A stretch of DNA of 57,341 bases from Rikenellaceae bacterium (lineage in GTDB: Bacteria; Bacteroidota; Bacteroidia; Bacteroidales; UBA932). Every line of letters starts with the position of its first letter. Position 1 is the first letter of the stretch. Below, piece after piece: positions 25,351 through 34,058 of the stretch. The position numbers were made by a program, and so were the translations under genes. A model generated the notes under the pieces. The model saw only the letters and a program-made list of their open reading frames with translations, was not told the origin of the DNA and did not search any database. Location: contig CAAGIL010000145.1 of assembly GCA_900769905.1 (NCBI GenBank), positions 1 through 57,341 of the forward strand. The letters run 5' to 3'.

Positions 25351-27747
25351 TTACTCGCAGCTGTATTCATAGACGCTGCGCCCGTCAGGGGTCTGAAGCT
25401 CGCGCACAAAGCGGAGCGTGGCCCGGCGGCCTCCGGAAGCCCCGTCAGCAGCTGTACGGGTCACTTTCACTCCGTCAAGGCGCTGGAAAGAGCGCACCAG
25501 ACAGTCCGGTCCTGAAATGGACAATTTGTCAATGAGAGCGTCATTCCAGCTCAGCGAGACGGTGTTGCCGCCCCTGGCGCGGAATTTTTCAAACTCACCG
25601 TTCTTCCAGGCAGAAGGGAGTGCAGGCAGAAGGAAAATTGCCCCGTCGTGGCTTTGGAGCAGCATTTCTGCTATTCCAGCAGCGGCTCCGAAGTTGCCGT
25701 CAATCTGGAAAGGCGGATGGGCATCGAAGAGATTCGGATAGGTGCGTCCCTGAGGTCCCCTGCCCCAGGCAGGAGCATTCGCCGGAAGGAGAGTGAGCAT
25801 ATCGGAGAGGATTTTGAATGCGTGGTCACCGTCAAGCAGGCGGGCCCAGAAGTTGATCTTCCATCCGAGACTCCATCCCGTAGCCATATCTCCCCTCTGC
25901 TCCAGGGTCACCTTGGAGGCATTGAAGAGTTCAGGGGTGGAGAAAGGACTGATCTGCGCCGAAGGGTAAAGGCCGTAGAGATGGGACACGTGTCTGTGCT
26001 TGTCGTTCGGATCGTCGGCATCCTCCATCCATTCCTGGAGCTGTCCGTACTTTCCGACCTGCATAGGAGGCAGCTTGGAGAGGGCCTCTTCGAGTTGCGA
26101 GCGGTACCTGTAATCCACATCCAGCAGGCGTGAGGCCTCGATCACAGCGCTGAACACGTCGCGTACGATCTGGTTGTCCATGGTGCAGCCGGAGGTGAGA
26201 GGGTTGCTCCTTCCCATAGGGCCGTGTTCCGGGCTCACGGACGGCACCATCACGAGGTAGTCCCCGTAAGGCTGGAGATAGTCATACAGGAAAAGGGACG
26301 AACCCTTGAGCACCGGGTACCACTGTTCGAGGAAATCCAGGTCGCGGGTGAAGAGGAAGTGCTCCCAAATGTGGGTGCAGAGCCAGGCGCCGCCGTTCGG
26401 GTACATTCCCCAGTCGGAACCGTCCACCGGCCCGGCAATGCGCCAGATGTCGGTGTTGTGGTGAGCCACCCAACCCCTGCAGCCGTACATATCCCAGGCA
26501 GTGACGGCACCGGTCTCGCTCAGGTCGCGTATCATCGAGAAGAGGGGTTCCTCCGCCTCGTGCAGTCCGGCGACCTCGGCAGGCCAGTAGTTCATCTCGG
26601 CATTGATGTTTATCGTGTACTTGCTGTCCCACGGGGCGTAGAGTTCCTTGTTCCACACGCCCTGGAGGTTTGCGGCCTGACCGCCCGGCTGCGAAGAACT
26701 TATGAGCAGGTAACGGCCGTAGTTGTACATAAGCGCAGCCATTGACATATCGTCGCTCCCGGAGAAGGCGGCGAGGCGCTTGTCCGTAGGGAGAGCGGAG
26801 AGAGCACCGTCGTCAAGACGCAGGCTGGCGCGGCCGTACTGCTCCGAGTAAGCGTCCAGGTGGCGCTTGTAGAGCTGGTTGAAACTCTTGCCGCGGGCGG
26901 CGGAAAGGATTTCCCCAACCCTGGCGGAGGCATCCCCGCTCACGTCGCGATAGCTTACGAAGTTGGTTGCTGCTGCAATCTTTACCAGGGCGCTGCTCGC
27001 GCCTTTCACCACTATGCAGGAGTCGTTGTACTCCACGCTGCCGTCGGTCTCGAGTTCAGCGCGGCACAGGGCCTTGAGGGCGGCGGGTATACCTTCCTGC
27101 TCCACTCCGTCCACTTCTATTCCCAGCACTCCCCCGTCAGTGCAGATGCGGTGCACGAGAGGGCTGGTGAAGCTGAGACTGAAGTCCATACCTCCGCGGC
27201 GCCCGTCCTTGAGTTCAAGCACGAGCAGCTTGTCCGGGAGGGATGCGAAGGCACGGCGCTGCACGGAGGCACCTCCAACACTGAAGGAGGTGGTGGCAAG
27301 GGCGGCGGCAAGATCGAGTTCGCGGCGGTAGTCGCTGAAGTCGTCCAAGTTGTCGAAAGAGAGCTTCAGGCTGCACATAGGAAGGAACCTCATTCCGTGA
27401 GGCCCCACTATGAAATCGCTGTTGATTATGTCGCGGGCCTTGTCCTCCTTCCCGTCAAAAATCAGTTTCCTGACTTCTTCCAGCCTTTCTCGGGAGCGGG
27501 GGCTGTTGTTGTTATGTGGGCCACCGCTCCAGAAAGTCTCCTCATTGAGCTGTATTTCCTCCTCTTCCACTCCCCCGAAGACCATTGCTCCGAGATTGGA
27601 ATTTCCCAAAGGAAGGGCTTCAAGCCAGGCTGAAGCCGGCTGGTCATACCAGAGAAGTTCAGAGTTGCTGCGTTCTTCCCGGGAGCAGGAAGAAATCAGA
27701 GCCATCGCCGAAAGCGCTGCCAGCAAAAACAGAGGTCTATGACTCAT
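25351..27747 (-). CDS. GH95-family alpha-L-fucosidase/alpha-L-galactosidase-like lipoprotein
   Basis: 798 residues; lipobox ISSC with Cys21. The N-terminal beta-sandwich has the diagnostic LPLGNSNLGAMVFGG and LNEETFWSGGP. The (alpha/alpha)6 barrel includes NAEMNYWPAEVAGL and GWVAHHNTDIWR, and QIDGNFGAAAGI is near the end. These define GH95, which removes alpha-1,2-linked L-fucose or L-galactose; the latter occurs on some complex xylans. It lies 6 bases after a CE1 esterase and so probably works with it on an acylated, galactose- or fucose-decorated polymer. There is no SusC/D pair beside this small unit. Confidence 0.93.
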   Translation of the reverse strand: MSHRPLFLLAALSAMALISSCSREERSNSELLWYDQPASAWLEALPLGNSNLGAMVFGGVEEEEIQLNEETFWSGGPHNNNSPRSRERLEEVRKLIFDGKEDKARDIINSDFIVGPHGMRFLPMCSLKLSFDNLDDFSDYRRELDLAAALATTSFSVGGASVQRRAFASLPDKLLVLELKDGRRGGMDFSLSFTSPLVHRICTDGGVLGIEVDGVEQEGIPAALKALCRAELETDGSVEYNDSCIVVKGASSALVKIAAATNFVSYRDVSGDASARVGEILSAARGKSFNQLYKRHLDAYSEQYGRASLRLDDGALSALPTDKRLAAFSGSDDMSMAALMYNYGRYLLISSSQPGGQAANLQGVWNKELYAPWDSKYTININAEMNYWPAEVAGLHEAEEPLFSMIRDLSETGAVTAWDMYGCRGWVAHHNTDIWRIAGPVDGSDWGMYPNGGAWLCTHIWEHFLFTRDLDFLEQWYPVLKGSSLFLYDYLQPYGDYLVMVPSVSPEHGPMGRSNPLTSGCTMDNQIVRDVFSAVIEASRLLDVDYRYRSQLEEALSKLPPMQVGKYGQLQEWMEDADDPNDKHRHVSHLYGLYPSAQISPFSTPELFNASKVTLEQRGDMATGWSLGWKINFWARLLDGDHAFKILSDMLTLLPANAPAWGRGPQGRTYPNLFDAHPPFQIDGNFGAAAGIAEMLLQSHDGAIFLLPALPSAWKNGEFEKFRARGGNTVSLSWNDALIDKLSISGPDCLVRSFQRLDGVKVTRTAADGASGGRRATLRFVRELQTPDGRSVYEYSCE

Positions 27748-27753
27748 AGGCTT

Positions 27754-28902
27754 CTATTTGAAAATCTTCTGGGCAAAGCTTGCGAAGGACTTGCGCCATA
27801 CCTGCCACTCGTGGTCGCCGGGGAAGGATTCGAAGACAAGGTCCACCTTGGCTTCCCTCATCCTTTCTACAGCCGCCGTGGTTGGAACTATGCGCGGATC
27901 CTGCTCGCCGCAGCTGACATAATATACCTTGAAATTCCTGTTGAACTTTTTGGTTTTGGAAATCATTCCCGGGACCTCCTTCTCGAAGTCCATAGGCTTT
28001 GCCTCGGCAATTCCGCCGAAAATTCCGGAGGAGAAGTGGCCCACATTTGCAAAGACTGAAGGCTCGTTGAGGCCTATGTAGAAAGACTGGCCTCCGCCCA
28101 TGGAAAGTCCGCACATTGCCCTGTTGGCTGCACCCTTCTTCGTCCTGAAGGTCTCCTCCACGAAAGGAATGATGCTCTCAAGCAGCTCCTCGCGATACGG
28201 GGCCATGCCTTCCCGGCTGTAGCCTGCCGCCACGCCCTGAATCCTGACATTGCTGTTGACAGAAACGACTATCATAGGAACCGCCTTGCCCTGGGCGATG
28301 AGGTTGTCCATAATATTGGCAACCCTGCCCTGCTGCATCCATCCGCGATGGTCTTCGCCGCCGCCGTGGTGAATATATACAACAGGATACTTCTTGTTGT
28401 CCTTGTCATAGCCGGCCGGCACATAGACCTGAAGGGGTCTCCATTCGCCGGTGAGCTTGGACTTGTAGTTTACAAGTCTCACGTCTCCGTGTGGAACATC
28501 CTGGATTTCAAAGAGTTCCGTGCCAGGTTCAGGTATTTCCACGGCACTTGCCATAGTGCTGCATCCATAGAAGGACTCGCTCACCGGATCGGAGAAACGC
28601 GCTCCGTCAACCTCGAGGAAATAGTAGTGGAATCCCGGCACGAGAGGCTCGGTGGTGACTCTCCAGAGTCCGTCCACGTCCTGTTTCATAGGGTATTTCA
28701 CCGAGCAGATGTCGGCAATAACGCTGGTTGCTCCGTTTGCCCTGATTGAGAAGCTCACGCTCCCGTCAGGATTCACCACCCTCGTTGCAGCTGCGGGACG
28801 TCTGGAAGCAGCCGGATCTCCTGAAGGCGCGCCCTGTGGCTGGGCCTTGAGGACACAGACGCTTGCGAGCGCAAGCATCACAGTTACAATTCTTTTCATC
28901 AT
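27754..28902 (-). CDS. CE1-type esterase with N-terminal Ig-like (CBM48/E-set) domain, secreted
   Basis: 382 residues with a signal peptide (cleavage after LKAQ, near 20). Residues about 40-130 form an E-set domain; the rest is an alpha/beta-hydrolase with the block HHGGGEDHRGWMQQGR, nucleophile Ser267 in GLSMGG and His364 in GDHEW. Such enzymes act as acetylxylan or feruloyl esterases. The whole protein aligns by eye with the C-terminal part of the double esterase at 9141-11303, including DPVSESFYGC. It starts 25 bases after L-serine dehydratase and leads into GH95. Two ATGs stand in tandem at the start. Confidence 0.92.
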   Translation of the reverse strand: MMKRIVTVMLALASVCVLKAQPQGAPSGDPAASRRPAAATRVVNPDGSVSFSIRANGATSVIADICSVKYPMKQDVDGLWRVTTEPLVPGFHYYFLEVDGARFSDPVSESFYGCSTMASAVEIPEPGTELFEIQDVPHGDVRLVNYKSKLTGEWRPLQVYVPAGYDKDNKKYPVVYIHHGGGEDHRGWMQQGRVANIMDNLIAQGKAVPMIVVSVNSNVRIQGVAAGYSREGMAPYREELLESIIPFVEETFRTKKGAANRAMCGLSMGGGQSFYIGLNEPSVFANVGHFSSGIFGGIAEAKPMDFEKEVPGMISKTKKFNRNFKVYYVSCGEQDPRIVPTTAAVERMREAKVDLVFESFPGDHEWQVWRKSFASFAQKIFK

Positions 28903-28927
28903 ATCTGGTTATTTATAGTGTCTGTTT

Positions 28928-30145
28928 CTAAAACTCCCCGTTTCCGTATCTGCCGGCAAGTCCGCCCTCTCCCGTTTCCTTGTAGAGGGAAGGCAGGTCG
29001 TGACCGGTCTGCTTCATCACCTGCACCACTTCGTCGAAGGACACGCGATGGAATCCGTCGGAGAAGGAGGCGTAGAGGTTGGCATCCAGGGCGCGGGCGG
29101 CAGCCATTGCGTTGCGCTCGATGCACGGAATCTGCACGAGACCGCAAACCGGGTCGCAAGTCATCCCGAGATGGTGTTCAAGGCCCATCTCAGCGGCATA
29201 CTCAACCTGGGACGGCGTGCCTCCGAAGAGCTGGCAGGTGGCGGCAGAGGCCATTGCGCAGGCCACTCCCACCTCACCCTGGCACCCCACCTCGGCGCCC
29301 GAGATGGAGGCGTTGTGCTTGACCACGTTGCCGAAGATGCCACCCGTCGCCAGCGCGTGCAGTATGCGCTTGTCGGAGAAATTGTGGCCCTTGGCGATAT
29401 GGTAGAGCACGGCCGGAAGCACCCCGCAGGAACCGCAGGTAGGTGCGGTGACCACGGTGCCGCCGGAGGCGTTTTCCTCGCTCACGGCGAGGGCATAGGA
29501 GAACACGAGTCCACGGGTCTGGAGGTTCTGCTTGTAACCGGAAACCTTGATGTAGTAGGTTGCCGCCTTGCGGGAGAGGTGGAGCGGTCCGGGGAGCACA
29601 CCCTCGTTGTCGAGGCCCCGTTCCACGCAGGCCTTCATCGCCTCCCACACCTCCATCAGATAATCCCAGATGCTGGAGTCCTCGCACTCATCGACGTATT
29701 CCCAGATGCTGCGGCCGGTCTCCCTGCACCACTGCATGATGTCCTTGATCGTGTGAAGGGCGTAGATGTCAGGACCCTCCCCTATCAGGGAACCCGGTCC
29801 CTCCGAGATGGTGCCGCCGCCCACGCTGTACACCATCCACTCGTCCGTAGCTTTGCCTTCGGCATCCCTGGACACGAACTTCATCCCGTTCGGGTGGTAG
29901 GGCAGGAATATGTCCGGACGCCAGATTATCTCCACCGGCGCTCCCTTCTCGGAAAGGGCGTCTTTCACGGCCACGTCGGTAAGGTGCCCCTTGCCCGTGG
30001 CGGCTAGGCTGCCGTAGAGGGTCACTTCAAATGCGGCCGCTTCGGGGTGCTTCGCCAGAAACATCTGGGAAGCTTTCTGCGGGCCCATCGTATGGCTGCT
30101 GGACGGGCCGCGTCCTATTTTGTAGAGTTCTCTTAGGGACTTCAT
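28928..30145 (-). CDS. sdaA: L-serine dehydratase (single-chain, iron-sulfur type)
   Basis: Deaminates L-serine to pyruvate. A longer in-frame extension exists, but only the ATG at 30143-30145 gives the family start MKSLRELYKIGRGPSSSHT; the resulting 405 residues match single-chain enzymes. GPSSSHTMGP and the cluster-binding region CGSCGVLPAV are present, as are GCQGEVGVACAMA and CDPVCGLVQIPC with further conserved cysteines. The start overlaps the rfbD stop in an ATGA, which suggests translational coupling with a sugar-nucleotide gene, an odd pairing. The oxygen-sensitive cluster fits an anaerobic host. Confidence 0.95.
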   Translation of the reverse strand: MKSLRELYKIGRGPSSSHTMGPQKASQMFLAKHPEAAAFEVTLYGSLAATGKGHLTDVAVKDALSEKGAPVEIIWRPDIFLPYHPNGMKFVSRDAEGKATDEWMVYSVGGGTISEGPGSLIGEGPDIYALHTIKDIMQWCRETGRSIWEYVDECEDSSIWDYLMEVWEAMKACVERGLDNEGVLPGPLHLSRKAATYYIKVSGYKQNLQTRGLVFSYALAVSEENASGGTVVTAPTCGSCGVLPAVLYHIAKGHNFSDKRILHALATGGIFGNVVKHNASISGAEVGCQGEVGVACAMASAATCQLFGGTPSQVEYAAEMGLEHHLGMTCDPVCGLVQIPCIERNAMAAARALDANLYASFSDGFHRVSFDEVVQVMKQTGHDLPSLYKETGEGGLAGRYGNGEF

Positions 30146-31071
30146 AGCATATTCTTGAGGCAAGTCCTGACGCTTTCCATCCAATACGGCACCTTCACGC
30201 CGAACACGGCCTTCACCTTGCTCTTGTCGAGCACTGAGTACGCCGGCCTGACAACTTTTGAAGGGAACTCGTTTGAGTGGCAGGGCTGCACGTCGCACTC
30301 GTCGTGGCCGGCACAGGCTGCGATGTATTTGGTGAAGTCGTACCAGCTGCACACGCCCTCGTTGGAGTAATGGTATATGCCGCCGTTTTCCTCGAATGCG
30401 CGCGTGGCGATGATGCCGCAGATGAGCTCCGCAAGGTCGCGGGCGTAGGTCGGGGTACCGGTCTGGTCAAACACCACCCTCAGGGACGGTTTGCTGCCGG
30501 TGAGCGCAAGCATGGTCTTGAGGAAATTCTTGCCGAACTCGCTGTACAGCCACGCGGTGCGTATGATCACGCTGTTGCAGCCGGAGGCAAGGATTTTCTC
30601 CTCGCCGTGGAGCTTGGTGAGGCCGTACACCCCGGTGGGACCGCCTTTCTGGTCTTCGCGGCAGGGGGTGTTGTACGGGTCGGCACCGAACACATAGTCC
30701 GTGCTGACGTGGAACAGGGTGCCGCCGGCTTCCTTCATCGCGAGCGCAAGGATTTCCGGGGCATCGGCGTTGAGTTTCTCCGCCAGCGCCTGCCTGTCCT
30801 CCGCGCCTTCCACATCCGTGAACGCGGCGCAGTTGACAATCACCTCAACCTTTTCCTTCTCCACCATCGCGCGCACTGCTGCACTGTCGGTGATGTCCAG
30901 GCGCACGGTGTCCACAGGGACCGCGTCCCCCGCGAGCTTGCGCAGCATCGCAATCTGCTCGTCCGAGGCCTCGTTCACGTCGGTGAATACGAACCTGTCC
31001 CCCGAGGCAAGGGAGCATATACGCAATTCGTTGCCAAGCTGACCGTTGGCACCGGTAACAAGTATAGTCAT
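30142..31071 (-). CDS. rfbD: dTDP-4-dehydrorhamnose reductase
   Basis: Catalyses the last step of dTDP-L-rhamnose synthesis. 309 residues with the extended SDR nucleotide motif VTGANGQLGNELR at the start, ISTDYVFG-like VSTDYVFGAD, and the catalytic YGLTKLHGE (YxxxK). It lies 9 bases after rfbA and overlaps sdaA by four bases. rfbB and rfbC, the other two steps, are not in the window, so the pathway genes are split in this genome. Confidence 0.95.
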   Translation of the reverse strand: MTILVTGANGQLGNELRICSLASGDRFVFTDVNEASDEQIAMLRKLAGDAVPVDTVRLDITDSAAVRAMVEKEKVEVIVNCAAFTDVEGAEDRQALAEKLNADAPEILALAMKEAGGTLFHVSTDYVFGADPYNTPCREDQKGGPTGVYGLTKLHGEEKILASGCNSVIIRTAWLYSEFGKNFLKTMLALTGSKPSLRVVFDQTGTPTYARDLAELICGIIATRAFEENGGIYHYSNEGVCSWYDFTKYIAACAGHDECDVQPCHSNEFPSKVVRPAYSVLDKSKVKAVFGVKVPYWMESVRTCLKNML

Positions 31072-31080
31072 AAATTATAA

Positions 31081-31992
31081 TCAGAACTCGTCTATATTCA
31101 ACAAGCCTTTCTTCTCGACTTCATCCGCGATGCGCACGAGGTACTGGCCGTACTGGTTCTTGAGCATAGGTTTCGCGGTCTCGCGCAGCTGCGCCGGGGT
31201 GATCCAGCCCTTGCGCAGGCCTATGCCTTCGAGGCAGGCGACCTTCAGGCCCTGACGCTTCTCTATGGTCTCTATGTAACTGGTGGCTTCGGCCAGGGAG
31301 TCGTGGGTGCCGGTGTCGAGCCAGGCGAATCCGCGTCCGAGGGTCTGCACCTTGAGTTCGCCGTCAGCGAGGAAGACCTGGTTGACGGTGGTGATTTCGA
31401 GCTCGCCGCGGGCGGACGGCTTGATGTTCTTTGCCACGTTCACGACCTTGTTGGGGTAGAAATACAGGCCGACGACCGCATAGTTGGACTTGGGATGTGC
31501 AGGCTTCTCCTCGATGGAGAGGCAGTTGCCCTGTTTGTCGAACTCAGCCACGCCGTAGCGCTCCGGGTCGCTCACCCAATATCCGAAGACCGTTGCCTTC
31601 TTCTCCTCCTCGGCGGTGCGCACGGCATTGCGGAGCATATCGCTGAGGCCGGCTCCGTGGAAGATGTTGTCGCCGAGCACGAGGCAGACGGAATCGTCGC
31701 CCACGAAGTCCTCGCCTATGATGAAAGCCTGGGCAAGTCCGTCAGGAGACGGCTGCTCGGCATAGCTGAAACGCACGCCGTAGTCGCTGCCGTCACCGAG
31801 CAGACGCTTGAAGCCCGGGAGGTCATAAGGAGTGGAAATAATCAGGATATCCCTGATGCCGGCCAGCATAAGGACGGACACCGGGTAGTAAATCATCGGT
31901 TTATCATATATAGGGAGAAGCTGCTTGCTCACGCCCTTGGTGATCGGGTACAGTCTTGTACCCGATCCACCTGCGAGGACTATTCCTTTCAT
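31081..31992 (-). CDS. rfbA: Glucose-1-phosphate thymidylyltransferase
   Basis: Makes dTDP-glucose from glucose 1-phosphate and dTTP, the first step to dTDP-rhamnose. 303 residues. The nucleotidyltransferase signature GGSGTRLYPITKG, then KPMIYYP, AQPSPDGLAQAF, LGDNIFHG and WLDTGTHDSL are all as expected. It lies 21 bases after the 47-aa rubredoxin gene and 9 bases before rfbD. No promoter box is visible in the short gap, so it is probably read from the rubredoxin promoter. Confidence 0.97.
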   Translation of the reverse strand: MKGIVLAGGSGTRLYPITKGVSKQLLPIYDKPMIYYPVSVLMLAGIRDILIISTPYDLPGFKRLLGDGSDYGVRFSYAEQPSPDGLAQAFIIGEDFVGDDSVCLVLGDNIFHGAGLSDMLRNAVRTAEEEKKATVFGYWVSDPERYGVAEFDKQGNCLSIEEKPAHPKSNYAVVGLYFYPNKVVNVAKNIKPSARGELEITTVNQVFLADGELKVQTLGRGFAWLDTGTHDSLAEATSYIETIEKRQGLKVACLEGIGLRKGWITPAQLRETAKPMLKNQYGQYLVRIADEVEKKGLLNIDEF

Positions 31993-32013
31993 AGTTGACA
32001 GCCTTGAAAAAAA

Positions 32014-32157
32014 TTACATCCAAGGCTCCGGCTCCTTGCCGGCTTCGTCAAAATATTCCTTCTTGGCGTGACATACAGGGCACTCCTTAGGAGGCTCCGG
32101 TCCCACATATTTGTATCCGCAGACTGAGCAGATCCATTCTTTGTTTTCTTTTGCCAT
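32014..32157 (-). CDS. Rubredoxin-like protein, 47 aa
   Basis: A small gene found by direct translation. ATG at 32155-32157, TAA at 32014-32016. The protein has two knuckles, CSVCG (residues 10-14) and CPVCH (26-30), separated by 12 residues, which would bind one iron (or zinc). The core WICSVCGYKYVG is nearly the same as the N-terminal domain of the rubrerythrin at 24692, so it may be a free electron donor to that or another enzyme. It has its own -7 box (32182-32189) and precedes rfbA by 21 bases. Confidence 0.85.
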   Translation of the reverse strand: MAKENKEWICSVCGYKYVGPEPPKECPVCHAKKEYFDEAGKEPEPWM

Positions 32158-32181
32158 AATAGAGACTGTTATTAATTCTCA

Positions 32182-32189
32182 CAAATATA
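32182..32189 (-). promoter_or_regulatory. -7 box of the rubredoxin-rfbA-rfbD-sdaA unit
   Basis: The minus strand reads TATATTTG, matching TAnnTTTG, 24 bases before the rubredoxin ATG. Confidence 0.6.
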
Positions 32190-32220
32190 GCAAAATAATC
32201 CTTAAATGCATCACAGTTTC

Positions 32221-33927
32221 TCAGTCATCCCAGGCACTTGTGGTGTCAGGTTTTCCGGACCTCCAGCTCATAATGGACTGGGAGATGTTGATGATGAAGT
32301 CGCCCATCTTCTCAAGTTCCTCAACAAGAGCAATATAGAAGACTCCGTCGAAGTACTTTCCGCCGTCGTTGTCCACATTTGCAAGCTCGGAATCCCTCAG
32401 GGAGTCGCGCCTGGTGTTGATATCAATTTCAGCCTGGACGGCATTGTCGATATTGGTGATGGTGGTGCTGTTGGCAAGGTTGTAAACCATCGCGTCATAA
32501 GCCCTCCCGACTAGCTCTATCATACCGTACACTTCCTTGCGCTGGTCCTCAGAGAGTTTCTGCTTGTGTTCCAGAGACCTGTCGATGAGGCGGCTGATGG
32601 CCTCGCCGCTGTCGCCCAGGGACTCCATCTCCCCTACTATCCTGTATATGGACTTGATTCTGAGCAGGGAACTGTCGCTGAGGGCCTCGCGGCTCACCTT
32701 GTTGAGGAAGCTGACGACTTCATATTCTATGCGGTCGGAAATTTCCTCATACTTGACAAGTTTCTCCTTCCACGGTCTGAAATCGGCTTCCTTGTCGGAG
32801 CATTTGACTGCTTCCCTGACATAGCCGAGGCCGTTCTGCATTATCTCTCCGAAGTGCACAACCTCCTTCTCGGCCTCGGAGAGGGCAAGTTCAGGTGTGG
32901 AGATGAGACCGGCGTTGATGTAAACGAGTTTCTCCTGATTCTCACCCTGCTTCTCCTTTATGACGCGGCATACGAGCTTCTCTATCAAAGGGATGAACCA
33001 GATGAGTATGCTGGTATTGATGAGGTTGAAGACCGTATGGAGCATAGAGATGCTGTATAGCGGAGCCTCAGCGGAAGCGGAAAGTCCGAGACCGGAGATT
33101 ATCAGATGGATCAGGGAGAGGAAAGGCCTGAAGAGGGCTATTGCCCAGACTACGCCGAAGAGGTTGAAGACCGTGTGGGCGAGGGCCGCACGGCGGGCGT
33201 TGCGGTTGCCCACAGCGGCGGCAATATTGGCGGTGATGGTGGTACCGATGTTCTCGCCGAGCACCATCGCGGCAGCCATATCGAACTGTATCCAGCCCAT
33301 ATTCAGGAAGATGAGCGTGAGGGCGACGGTGGCACTGGAAGACTGGAGTATGAGGGTAAGCACGGTACCCACAAGCACAAAGAGGAGCACGGAGAAGATT
33401 CCATGGCCGGACCAGCTCTGCAGGAAGCCCAGGACTTCAGGGCTGGACTGGAGGTCAGGAACAGAGTTCTTCATGAAGGAGAGTCCGAGGAAGAGGAGGC
33501 TGAAGCCCACCACGAACTCGCTGATGTCGCGCCACTTGCCTTTCTTTGATACGCTCAGGATGAAGCCCAGGGCCATCAGAGGCACTGCGAGGAGGGACAC
33601 ATCGGCCTTGAAACCGAAGAGAGAGATGATCCAGGCGGTGAAGGTGGTGCCTATATTGGCACCCATTATTACGCTGATTGCCTGCTTGAGGGTGAGGAGT
33701 CCGGCGTTTACGAAGCCTACGACCATCACCGTGGTCGCACTGGAGGACTGGATCACTGCGGTGACACCAAGTCCGGTAACTACACCTTTGAGCGGGTTGG
33801 AAGTGATTGAGGCGAGGAATTTACGCAGACCCGAGCCGGCCGCTTTCTGCAATCCGGAGCTCATAAGGTTCATTCCGTAAAGGAAAAGTCCCAGAGCACC
33901 GATAAGTGTAAGAATACTTAATACCAT
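32221..33927 (-). CDS. Na+/phosphate cotransporter (NptA/PhoU-domain family)
   Basis: I chose the ATG at 33925-33927 (MVLSILTLIGALGLFLYG), since the upstream extension adds only a charged tail. 568 residues. Two repeated Na/Pi units carry the diagnostic VIQSSSATTVMV and ILQSSSATVAL, with about nine membrane helices to residue 330. The last 200 residues are a PhoU-like helical domain. It imports phosphate with sodium. It is divergent from a PhoB/PhoR-like pair, with a Pho-box-like repeat (33997-34014) between them, so phosphate-starvation control is likely. Confidence 0.93.
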   Translation of the reverse strand: MVLSILTLIGALGLFLYGMNLMSSGLQKAAGSGLRKFLASITSNPLKGVVTGLGVTAVIQSSSATTVMVVGFVNAGLLTLKQAISVIMGANIGTTFTAWIISLFGFKADVSLLAVPLMALGFILSVSKKGKWRDISEFVVGFSLLFLGLSFMKNSVPDLQSSPEVLGFLQSWSGHGIFSVLLFVLVGTVLTLILQSSSATVALTLIFLNMGWIQFDMAAAMVLGENIGTTITANIAAAVGNRNARRAALAHTVFNLFGVVWAIALFRPFLSLIHLIISGLGLSASAEAPLYSISMLHTVFNLINTSILIWFIPLIEKLVCRVIKEKQGENQEKLVYINAGLISTPELALSEAEKEVVHFGEIMQNGLGYVREAVKCSDKEADFRPWKEKLVKYEEISDRIEYEVVSFLNKVSREALSDSSLLRIKSIYRIVGEMESLGDSGEAISRLIDRSLEHKQKLSEDQRKEVYGMIELVGRAYDAMVYNLANSTTITNIDNAVQAEIDINTRRDSLRDSELANVDNDGGKYFDGVFYIALVEELEKMGDFIINISQSIMSWRSGKPDTTSAWDD

Positions 33928-33996
33928 TATTATACTAACGTTTTTCCGCTGCAAAATTGAGCAAAAAGCCTGTCCCTTCAAAGAGGGCGGAAACGA

Positions 33997-34014
33997 TTTA
34001 ACATTTATTTAACA
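33997..34014. promoter_or_regulatory. Candidate Pho box (7-4-7 direct repeat)
   Basis: TTTAACA, four bases TTTA, TTTAACA: two perfect 7-base repeats at 11-bp period, the geometry known for PhoB/PhoP sites. It lies 30 bases upstream of the -7 box of the response-regulator gene and 70 bases from the symporter ATG, so it could serve both directions. Confidence 0.65.
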
Positions 34015-34044
34015 GGCACGGTGTCAGGTATGGAGGAGAAATCT

Positions 34045-34052
34045 TAACTTTG
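34045..34052 (+). promoter_or_regulatory. -7 box of the phoB-like gene
   Basis: TAACTTTG matches TAnnTTTG and ends only 6 bases before the ATG at 34059, so the mRNA would be leaderless or nearly so. Confidence 0.6.
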
Positions 34053-34058
34053 CAGCAG

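Noticed and set aside
30146..30352. N-terminal extension of L-serine dehydratase to 30352
   Set aside because: The extra 69 residues are Arg-rich shadow of rfbD; the family start MKSLREL lies at 30145.
33931..33981. Upstream start of the Na/Pi symporter at 33981
   Set aside because: The extra 18 residues are not hydrophobic or conserved-looking, while the ATG at 33927 opens directly with the first membrane helix.
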